A model generated the notes under the pieces. That model was not told the DNA's origin. It ran no database searches and was given only the letters and a program-made list of their open reading frames with translations. A stretch of DNA of 12,688 bases. It comes from Pseudomonadota bacterium (GTDB lineage: Bacteria; Pseudomonadota; Gammaproteobacteria; Pseudomonadales; Azotimanducaceae). The stretch covers positions 1 to 12,688 of the forward strand of contig JAACDS010000390.1 of NCBI GenBank assembly GCA_009936895.1, written 5' to 3'. The position numbers and the translations under genes are program-made. Below are positions 7,332 through 12,688 of the stretch, one piece after another; positions within the stretch are counted from its first letter, which is position 1, and each line of letters opens with the position of its first letter.

Positions 7332-8403
7332 GAGGAAGGATGTCCTTACTGATACGTTCGAGTACTTGGTTCCGAGTATCGAAGTTGGGCAACACCATCA
7401 CTTGATTCAACCCAGCAGAGGCTAAACCTTGCAGTCGCTCGATCAGTTGCTCCTGAGTGCCGATCATATTGGCAGCTTGTAGGACGCTGGGCGTCAGGAA
7501 TCGTTCCTCTTCTGGCAGAACCCAGCAGTTATGGCCGGCATGAATGCGCTGGTGAACACGCTCCGCGGGCTCGCGACTGAGCAAGGCGCAGTAGTCGTCC
7601 CATATTTCGGCCAACCAATTTGGCGGCTGGTGGCCAAAATTTCGAAACTGATCAAAGGCATAGTGCACGCTGGCCATGGCCATCGCGCCACATTCACGCT
7701 TTACTCGAGGTGAATCCACCGGTTCTTGCGGGTCTAACACGGTGATGCAGGTGAGTGCTGTGTTGTAGAAGTTCGTCTCGCTGTCTTCTGAGGCCAAGAC
7801 GCGGCGTGATGCTCGCGCACCCCCTTGCACCGCCGCCAACGATTGTCTGACGGCACTCTGGGTGGATACGCCGAGTACAGCGCCATCGCCGTAAGTACCC
7901 GCAAGGGCGAGAGATCTTGGGCCAAAGCCCGAGACGAACAAGGGGATTGGATCCTTGAAATTAACGAATCCATCTTCCGGCATGATATGTCTGATGGGTA
8001 TGTCGCTGTCCCCGTGCTTTAGCCAGGCTTCCTCACCGCGCAGTAGAGGCACCAGTGTTTGTAGATAGGCATCGAACTCGGCGATTTTTTGAGGCGGCAT
8101 TCCCATGATGCGTCTTGCCGTGTTGCCCGAGCCGACACCAAAGAAGGTTCGCCCCGGGGCAAGCGCGTTAATGGTGGCGATGCCTGCGGCATTGACTGCT
8201 GCGGGGCGAGTGCCTGAGACGGCGACACCGGTGCCGAGCTTAATGGTTTTTGTTCGGTCGGCGGCAAGCGCTAAACTTGCGTAGACATCTGACCAAAGCA
8301 TTTGCGAGTCGGTCATCCAAGCGTGGCTAAACCCGAGCTGCTCGGCTAGCACGACGTAATCAATATCCGTCACTCGTGAGGCAACGCAAACGCCAATATC
8401 CAT
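7315..8403 (-). CDS. LLM-class flavin-dependent oxidoreductase (luciferase-like)
   Basis: 362 residues, the normal length for a bacterial luciferase-like (beta/alpha)8 flavoprotein. Recognisable parts are the N-terminal strand MDIGVCVASR, LAEQLGFSHAWMTDSQ (19-34), IKLGTGVAVSGTRPAAV (54-70) and LAPGRTFFGVGSGN (81-94), the last resembling the flavin phosphate-binding region. Family members use F420 or FMN. Gammaproteobacteria generally lack F420, so reduced FMN is the more likely cofactor, acting in a reductase or monooxygenase reaction on an unknown substrate. The start at 8403 is chosen because AGGAG (8415-8411) lies seven bases before it; a longer frame from 8424 would begin ahead of that site. 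It is the first gene of a pair with GH43 and overlaps it by 17 bases. Confidence 0.9.
   Translation of the reverse strand: MDIGVCVASRVTDIDYVVLAEQLGFSHAWMTDSQMLWSDVYASLALAADRTKTIKLGTGVAVSGTRPAAVNAAGIATINALAPGRTFFGVGSGNTARRIMGMPPQKIAEFDAYLQTLVPLLRGEEAWLKHGDSDIPIRHIMPEDGFVNFKDPIPLFVSGFGPRSLALAGTYGDGAVLGVSTQSAVRQSLAAVQGGARASRRVLASEDSETNFYNTALTCITVLDPQEPVDSPRVKRECGAMAMASVHYAFDQFRNFGHQPPNWLAEIWDDYCALLSREPAERVHQRIHAGHNCWVLPEEERFLTPSVLQAANMIGTQEQLIERLQGLASAGLNQVMVLPNFDTRNQVLERISKDILPHVRDL
7326..7345 (-). promoter_or_regulatory. Hairpin enclosing the GH43 start codon
   Basis: GGACAT (7326-7331) and ATGTCC (7340-7345) form a perfect 6-bp inverted repeat with an 8-base loop. In the minus-strand transcript the AUG of the GH43 gene (7331-7329) is in one arm, and most of its AAGGA ribosome site (7347-7343) is in the other. 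Ribosomes finishing the LLM gene would open the stem, so GH43 translation may depend on LLM translation. Confidence 0.5.
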
Positions 8404-8433
8404 AGGGTCTCTCCTGTCTTGCATGCTTGGACG

Positions 8434-8452
8434 ATGGTCAAGCCATGACCAT
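8434..8452. promoter_or_regulatory. Perfect 7-bp inverted repeat, possible operator
   Basis: ATGGTCA (8434-8440) and TGACCAT (8446-8452) flank a 5-base spacer, 31 bases upstream of the LLM start. The geometry suits a dimeric repressor such as a TetR- or GntR-type protein, or a leader hairpin in the transcript. No regulator gene is next to it in this window. Confidence 0.4.
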
Positions 8453-8502
8453 AGCGCACATCAGGGAGAATAAAAAAATAGCCAGTAAGCGATTTAACAC
8501 AG

Positions 8503-8520
8503 AAAAAAGCGCTTATGCGC
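8503..8520 (-). terminator. Probable Rho-independent terminator after the SOI-like gene
   Basis: On the minus strand GCGC-ATAA-GCGC is followed at once by six T (8508-8503). The all-GC stem is only 4 bp but can be lengthened by G-U pairs with the tract. It lies 65 bases past the stop of the SOI-like gene and before the LLM gene, so it would separate the five-gene cluster from the LLM/GH43 pair. Confidence 0.45.
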
Positions 8521-8585
8521 CCATCAGTAGGACCTGGCAGAAACCACAGCCCGCAAAAGCGGGAGTGAGAGCGAGCTGAAGATGA

Positions 8586-9077
8586 TTAACACTTTCGCGA
8601 CGCGGCGCGGCCCAGCAGATACATCACGAAGAAGGTAAAAAACATTCCCCCGCCGCCACTGAGAAAGGCAATGGCTCCCCAGATGTCGGCGCTTCCGTAA
8701 AGCGTATCGTCTACGGACAGGCCTCTGTTCGGTGCAAGGTTTCCGGCCCAGTAAAAGATGGTGTTCGCCCAGCCGGTGATGATCAGTGACGACGAGCTGA
8801 GCCGAAAATCCTGCTCGGACAGCTCGAGTTTGGTTGCCAGATGGATTAGGGCGATCAGCATGATGCCGTTAAGAATCCCGCCAACATGGGCGGTAGCCCA
8901 GCCCCGGTTTGAACCCGGTATTGACACCTCCCACACCGGCAAGGGCCACAGATTCACGGCGTCCAATAGGGAAAAGGTCAGCATGAGTCCTGCGATCAAA
9001 CCGATGCTGAGTACGATGATGGCGTGCAGTGCAACCCGGTGAAAGTAGGCACTGTTTTGGGTGCTGAGATCCGTCAT
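8586..9077 (-). CDS. Styrene-oxide-isomerase-like four-helix membrane protein
   Basis: 163 residues with four hydrophobic helices (about 17-38, 62-84, 95-112 and 132-156). Conserved-looking blocks are PGSNRGWATAHVGGILNG (54-71), GWANTIFYWAGNLAPNRG (102-119) and GSADIWGAIAF (128-138). From memory these match styrene oxide isomerase (StyC), a heme-b membrane enzyme that isomerises epoxides to carbonyls. The spacing His64-Asn70-Asn105-Tyr109 equals that of the StyC residues His58 (heme ligand), Asn64, Asn99 and Tyr103, shifted by six. Thr101 stands where I recall an Asp in StyC, so the substrate may differ. Its ATG overlaps the stop of the upstream diiron protein (ATGA), so it is the last gene of the cluster. 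It could also be a non-catalytic relative; the family assignment is good, the activity inferred. Confidence 0.72.
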   Translation of the reverse strand: MTDLSTQNSAYFHRVALHAIIVLSIGLIAGLMLTFSLLDAVNLWPLPVWEVSIPGSNRGWATAHVGGILNGIMLIALIHLATKLELSEQDFRLSSSSLIITGWANTIFYWAGNLAPNRGLSVDDTLYGSADIWGAIAFLSGGGGMFFTFFVMYLLGRAASRKC

Positions 9078-9970
9078 ACGCCTGACTCCATTTTGGTTTG
9101 AGTCCTGAGCAGTGCACTCATGATTTTGTCGTTCAAAGACAACACATCGCCGCCGTTTTCATGATGCTCGCGCCATGCCAGCGCAATCGGGTTTTGGGCG
9201 TTGTTGCAGATCGGGTGGGTGCGCGGATGGTAGCCCCGTTTCAGCACTGGGAGGGCAGACCACGCCAGATCAAAGCCAAAGCGGCAGAAGAAACGCCAGG
9301 CTTTGAGAGCTTTGTCCGGAGTTTTGTACAAACCTTCGCCGCGCACCATGGGAGCATAGGCCTTGAAGGTTTCGCTGAGGATGTGCCCGAAGGCGCGGAC
9401 CACCATAAACTTTCGGAACCACTCGTGTTCTCCGTAAAAAGCGTTGTAGAAGTCGAAGGCCACGGCACCGTGTTCTACTTCTTCGACCTGATGCCATACC
9501 CATATGGCCCGCATCACCGGATCGGCTTCACCCATCAGTTCCTGATAGCGTTGCAAGATGATCAAACCGCCCAAGAAGGTAAACGTCTCGTAGCCGGCGA
9601 CGAAGCCGATCTGAAACTTTTTGCTGCGTTGAGTCATGCCGGTAAAGGTCTTGCTGCAAGCGTCGTCCACTCGCCCAACCTGTGGGTACTTTTCGGCAAG
9701 GCGCTGTGTCCATTTGGAAAAGTTGAACGCGTGGTGAGACTCCTGGCCAATGATGGCCTGTACGTCCTGCAACAGCTTTGGGTCGCTCAGTTCGACACGA
9801 TACTCACGCATTACGCGAACCAAAAACCGTTCAAAGTGAGGTACGTCCACACCCAAGGCGTTGATGAACATGGCGAACTCTGGTGAGCTTTTGCTCCAGA
9901 CAGGCTCAGAATGTGTGGCGTCAAATTTCAGCGGGCGTACTGGAATATTATCCATGGGATGCTGGTCCAT
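9074..9970 (-). CDS. Ferritin-like diiron protein (PF10118 'predicted metal-dependent hydrolase')
   Basis: 298 residues. The sequence has the ferritin-like carboxylate/His pattern: Glu47 in HFERF, Glu77-x-x-His80 in QESHH, Glu128 in GYETFT, and Glu164-x-x-His167 in EEVEHGAVAFD. That is two E-x-x-H motifs plus two single Glu residues, as in diiron oxygenases or oxidases. The family (COG3687/PF10118) is named a predicted metal-dependent hydrolase, but the residues fit O2-using diiron chemistry; the reaction is unknown. The start at 9970 is chosen because GGAG (9982-9979) lies eight bases upstream and the N-terminus matches the family; longer in-frame extensions run through the dioxygenase gene. 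It begins 4 bases after the dioxygenase stop and ends in an ATGA overlap with the SOI-like gene. A diiron protein next to an epoxide isomerase hints at a shared substrate. Confidence 0.85.
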   Translation of the reverse strand: MDQHPMDNIPVRPLKFDATHSEPVWSKSSPEFAMFINALGVDVPHFERFLVRVMREYRVELSDPKLLQDVQAIIGQESHHAFNFSKWTQRLAEKYPQVGRVDDACSKTFTGMTQRSKKFQIGFVAGYETFTFLGGLIILQRYQELMGEADPVMRAIWVWHQVEEVEHGAVAFDFYNAFYGEHEWFRKFMVVRAFGHILSETFKAYAPMVRGEGLYKTPDKALKAWRFFCRFGFDLAWSALPVLKRGYHPRTHPICNNAQNPIALAWREHHENGGDVLSLNDKIMSALLRTQTKMESGV

Positions 9971-9974
9971 TTTC

Positions 9975-10841
9975 TTAGCTCCGTTGTACGTTTTGTTGCG
10001 GGCCCACTGTTTCACCAACCGATGCAGGTGGCTCAGGCAGTTCCGTTGACGGTGGCCACAATATAGGCATACCACTGCCGCGTAATCGATCGCCAACCGC
10101 GATGTTTTCGCGGTCCAATGGAAAACATGGCCATGTTTTGAGGCGTTCGGCATTGCTGGCGATGTAGACCACGGTGAACACACGGCGCGTATTAGGGCTT
10201 TCGTTAGCTGATGCCTGATGTACGGTAAATCCGTCGTGCCAGACCACGGCGCCGGGGTCCACATCGACCCACTGGGGGCTTTGGCCCCCAAGTTTGGGGT
10301 CGGCCAATATGTCGTAGGGTTCCGAGCGGTGGGTGATGTCCACGGTTTTCAAGGGCCCTGCTTTGTGTGAACCGGGGACATAGGCCATGGCCCCGTTATG
10401 GATGGTAATCGCGTCGAATGGAATCCATGCGCTGATTAAGGGTGCGGCACCAATGGGCCAAAAGGTTTCGTCTTGATGTGCGGTGGTTTCTCGGCCGCCG
10501 GATTCTTTGTAAAGCGCCTGATCCTGCCACAGGCGAACACTGTCGACGCCAAGCAATTGGGCTGCCATGCCCGCCAGCCCCGCATGGCATGACAGTGCCT
10601 TGACGTCTGCACTGGTCTCCCACAATCGCATGCACTGAATAAAACTCTGTTCGTAGGTGCTTTTGTCCGATACCTCGCGTTTGTCTGCGGCAGTTCTGCG
10701 TGCCACCTCGGCGTCAACTGCGCCGGCATACTGTTTGAGCGCCTGAGTGCTTAATACATCTTTAGTTTTCACAAATCCGTCCCGCTGAAAACGTGTAATG
10801 ACATCTGCGTGCAATGCGATGGGGTAATGATGCGTGTTCAT
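9975..10841 (-). CDS. Phytanoyl-CoA dioxygenase (PhyH) family Fe(II)/2-oxoglutarate oxygenase
   Basis: 288 residues, double-stranded beta-helix. The iron triad is visible as His122-x-Asp124 in TTAHQDETFW and distal His208 in HDGFTVHQASANES, with Arg219 or Arg220 as the 2-oxoglutarate anchor; MAYVPGSHK (152-160) is the usual PhyH hairpin. It should hydroxylate, or by hydroxylation cleave, a small organic substrate in the cytosol. The gene starts 13 bases after the sulfatase stop and its AGGGAA ribosome site overlaps that stop (TAG GGAA). The start at 10841 is used because of this site and the normal family N-terminus (FQRDGFVKTKDVLS); an in-frame ATG further upstream at 10925 falls inside the sulfatase. 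Sulfatase/PhyH pairs suggest a role in removing or oxidising a sulfated organic compound, but the substrate cannot be read from the sequence. Confidence 0.9.
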   Translation of the reverse strand: MNTHHYPIALHADVITRFQRDGFVKTKDVLSTQALKQYAGAVDAEVARRTAADKREVSDKSTYEQSFIQCMRLWETSADVKALSCHAGLAGMAAQLLGVDSVRLWQDQALYKESGGRETTAHQDETFWPIGAAPLISAWIPFDAITIHNGAMAYVPGSHKAGPLKTVDITHRSEPYDILADPKLGGQSPQWVDVDPGAVVWHDGFTVHQASANESPNTRRVFTVVYIASNAERLKTWPCFPLDRENIAVGDRLRGSGMPILWPPSTELPEPPASVGETVGPQQNVQRS

Positions 10842-10854
10842 AAGCGTAGGTTCC

Positions 10855-12252
10855 CTAATGGAGCAAAGACCAATCCGGTTCGCTTTCCGGATGACTGAGT
10901 TCACCAAAGGCATTTCGAACCACACGGCGCTCTTTGTCCAGCCAGTTTTTCCAATCCGTACATTTGACCAACTCGTCTTGGCGGGTGCTCTGATGTGCCA
11001 AAAGTCGTTGGTGCATGTCGGTTTCTGCGCGGGTGCCTAGCCCTGCCAGATTGTTCATTTGCAAAGGGTCGTCGCGTAGGTCATACAACTCTTTCTTGCC
11101 ATTTAACCACTGGGCGTAGGTATGGGTTCGGCTGCGCACGCCGCGCCATTCTGCGCCGTCTTGGAACCAGTCGAACCATTTCGAGAAGTTCATGATAAAG
11201 GCGGAATCGTCGCCGTCGTCACCGCCAAGAATCGCGCCAGCTTTGTTCGAGCCCTCGATGCTGCGGGGTACGGGTATGCCGGCCAGACCGCACAGGGTCG
11301 GAAACCAATCCACCATGGACACGATACTGTCGCAGCGACCGCCAGCGGCCACAGTGCCCGGATAACGAAGGATCCCGGGTATGTGGATAGAGGCGTCGTA
11401 CGGGTTTTTCTTGGACCAAGGATTTACCCCCTGTGATCCACCTTGGGTGCCGTGGTCTGAGGCGAACACGACAATGGTGTTGTCGGCCAAACCCTTTTCA
11501 TCAAGGTAGTCCAGCAGGTTACCCAGCATGTCATCGACGGCGAGGATCATGGCCAAATAGTGCCGGTACATGTCCAGTGACGATTCTCGCATCGGCTCGG
11601 GTACGTTGCTGGGCAGGGTTAGCCTAGGGGGTAGCCGGTCGTAGTAAGCCTCAGGTGCAAAGGTAAAGGGTGTGAAGTGCGGTTGATGCGGTGACAGAAA
11701 CAACAAAAAGGGATCGTCACCGGCTGAATCCATAAATTCTTTGCCGTAGTTCATCAGTCCATCGGTTTCGTAACCATCCCAGCGCTCGTAGTTCCAATCG
11801 CCTTTTTGCACGAAACCATCGAAGTACACCATGTGTTGGTTGTAGGCGCGCCAGTAGTCAAAGCCCAAACGATCCCGGCCTTCGGGAACCCAGTCTGGAT
11901 GCTGGGGCATACGGTCCAAGGCAGGCCACAGGCCAGTGTGCAGGTGCCATTTACCCACCCATCCGGTTTTGTAGCCCTGATGAGCAAAGGCGTCGCCAAT
12001 GGAAATTTCGCTGTGTCGGGTTCGGGTGGTGTTGATCAAGTGGCCGGTGGTCTGTGGATAGCGCCCAGTAAGCAGCATGGCCCGGGCCGGAGTGCATACC
12101 GGACAATGCGAAATGGCTTGGGTCAACAGCGTGCCTTCGTCGGCGAGACGGTCTATGTGCGGTGTGGCAATTTGCGTCTCGCCAAACAGTGGCAAGGACT
12201 GAGCTCTGAGTTGATCGGGAAACAGCACCACGACATTGGGTCGCTTGGTCAT
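10855..12252 (-). CDS. Type I sulfatase (Cys-type), no signal peptide
   Basis: 465 residues, alkaline-phosphatase-like fold. The sulfatase signature Cys53-T-P-A-Arg57 followed by A-M-L-L-T-G is intact; Cys53 must become formylglycine for activity. Other active-site residues are Asp13-Gln14 in FPDQLR, Lys101 and His103 in GKWHLH, His189 in SPHQPH, Asp266-His267 in ASDHGTQGG, and a Lys in WSKKNPYD. The protein begins directly with the first strand (MTKRPNVVVLFPDQ), so it has no export signal and should act in the cytosol on an imported sulfate ester. No maturase (anSME or FGE) is in the window. The start at 12252 makes an ATGA overlap with the nucleoside hydrolase stop and has only a weak ribosome site, so translation is probably coupled. 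Confidence 0.93.
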   Translation of the reverse strand: MTKRPNVVVLFPDQLRAQSLPLFGETQIATPHIDRLADEGTLLTQAISHCPVCTPARAMLLTGRYPQTTGHLINTTRTRHSEISIGDAFAHQGYKTGWVGKWHLHTGLWPALDRMPQHPDWVPEGRDRLGFDYWRAYNQHMVYFDGFVQKGDWNYERWDGYETDGLMNYGKEFMDSAGDDPFLLFLSPHQPHFTPFTFAPEAYYDRLPPRLTLPSNVPEPMRESSLDMYRHYLAMILAVDDMLGNLLDYLDEKGLADNTIVVFASDHGTQGGSQGVNPWSKKNPYDASIHIPGILRYPGTVAAGGRCDSIVSMVDWFPTLCGLAGIPVPRSIEGSNKAGAILGGDDGDDSAFIMNFSKWFDWFQDGAEWRGVRSRTHTYAQWLNGKKELYDLRDDPLQMNNLAGLGTRAETDMHQRLLAHQSTRQDELVKCTDWKNWLDKERRVVRNAFGELSHPESEPDWSLLH

Positions 12253-12688
12253 AGGGAACCGCCAATCAGTCGCTCGGTTACCAAGTCTAAGAATGCATTT
12301 TTGTCCCGCCAGTTCATGGCGCAGTGGACCGCTTCGCCGGTGGCGTCGACTAAGGTTTTGCCGTCCGGGGTCACTACGATGGGCAGTGTTTCCATGTCTA
12401 GCAGGTCATCGGCGAAACCCAAGTACACGGCCACCAAGTCATAAAGAATCGAGCTTTGTTTGAGGGGATCAAGATTCTTCAGTATTGGCCATGAGCGCAC
12501 GGCCTCAAACCAGCCCAGATGATTGTCAATGCTGATGCCTGCCGCGCTGGCGTGCCCGTCGCGCTCTGCCGCTTGGCGAATGCTCGCAAAACGCTCTCCG
12601 TCCAGAATCACGTTACCGCAGGTGTCCAAAGGCGTGATGACTTTTTCCCAACTCGCCTCGAATACGGCGCGGCAGGCCAGTGCGTGCA
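12249..12688 (-). CDS. Nucleoside hydrolase (IunH-like), C-terminal part
   Basis: The frame is open from the right edge to a TGA at 12251-12249; about 145 residues are visible and the N-terminal half is outside the window. RAVFEASWEKVITPLDTCGN fits the central strand of the inosine-uridine-preferring nucleoside hydrolase family, and SSILYDLVAVYLGF aligns with its H-D-x-x-A-V region; the closing part (IVVTPDGKTLVDATGEAVHCAMNWRDKNAFLDLVTERL) is the usual C-terminal beta structure and last helix. Family members cleave N-ribosides. Here the His normally preceding the Ca2+-binding Asp is a Tyr, so the substrate or leaving-group chemistry may be altered. The TTG at 12629 is not a true start, because coding sequence runs through it. 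It is the first visible gene of the minus-strand cluster and is joined to the sulfatase by ATGA. Confidence 0.75.
   Translation of the reverse strand, partial: HALACRAVFEASWEKVITPLDTCGNVILDGERFASIRQAAERDGHASAAGISIDNHLGWFEAVRSWPILKNLDPLKQSSILYDLVAVYLGFADDLLDMETLPIVVTPDGKTLVDATGEAVHCAMNWRDKNAFLDLVTERLIGGSL

Larger units (their letters stand above)
8425..8585. other. Intergenic region between the SOI-like and LLM genes
   Basis: 161 AT-rich bases with no gene. It holds a probable terminator (8503-8520), a perfect 7-bp inverted repeat (8434-8452) and a small hairpin CCCGC-AAAA-GCGGG (8550-8563) without a U-tract on either strand. A minus-strand promoter for the LLM/GH43 pair should lie here, but I find no convincing -35/-10 pair with correct spacing. 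Confidence 0.5.

Noticed and set aside
8550..8563. CCCGC-AAAA-GCGGG hairpin as a terminator
   Set aside because: The stem is perfect but there is no U-tract on either strand; the hairpin at 8503-8520 fits better.
9098..9886. 262-codon plus-strand open frame
   Set aside because: It lies opposite the diiron protein gene, whose motifs are clear; the plus-strand peptide shows no family features and is a shadow of a GC-rich antisense frame.
9971..10291. N-terminal extension of the diiron protein
   Set aside because: The extension runs through the coding sequence of the dioxygenase, and a good Shine-Dalgarno sits just before 9970.
11806..12444. 212-codon plus-strand open frame
   Set aside because: It lies opposite the sulfatase and nucleoside hydrolase genes; no recognisable domain and no ribosome site context.

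Overview
The window (about 55% GC, tightly packed, no mobile elements or RNA genes seen) looks like the chromosome of a marine gammaproteobacterium. I infer the OM60/NOR5 (Halieaceae) type from the mix of a DUF3604 lipoprotein, an LLM flavin oxidoreductase, a phytanoyl-CoA-dioxygenase-like protein, a sulfatase and a membrane redoxin. This is a guess from gene content; no phylogenetic marker is present.

Plus strand, left half (185-6261): a DUF3604 lipoprotein; an aldo/keto reductase; a possible 26-codon linking ORF; a membrane-anchored peroxiredoxin-like protein whose reading frame holds one TGA exactly at the first cysteine of its WCPYC active site; a TrmB-like methyltransferase; and a MATE-type exporter. 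UGA is used as an ordinary stop by at least three other genes here, so the in-frame TGA is best read as selenocysteine (U128-P-Y-C131). Two mutually exclusive hairpins follow it as SECIS candidates.

Minus strand, right half (12688 down to 6258): a nucleoside hydrolase (cut by the window edge), a Cys-type sulfatase without a signal peptide, a PhyH-family Fe(II)/2-oxoglutarate dioxygenase, a ferritin-like diiron 'metal-dependent hydrolase' and a small four-helix membrane protein resembling styrene-oxide isomerase. These are joined by ATGA overlaps or gaps of 4 and 13 bases and look like one catabolic operon, closed by a probable terminator at 8503-8520. Next, an LLM-class flavin oxidoreductase sits behind a perfect 7-bp inverted repeat and overlaps a GH43 lipoprotein, whose start codon lies in a hairpin formed by the end of the LLM gene. 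The two strands converge at 6258-6261, where the stop codons of the MATE and GH43 genes share one CTAG palindrome.

The best candidate for something special is the selenoprotein. Second is the sulfatase/dioxygenase/diiron protein/isomerase cluster, which reads like a pathway for desulfating, oxidising and rearranging an organic substrate not yet known.
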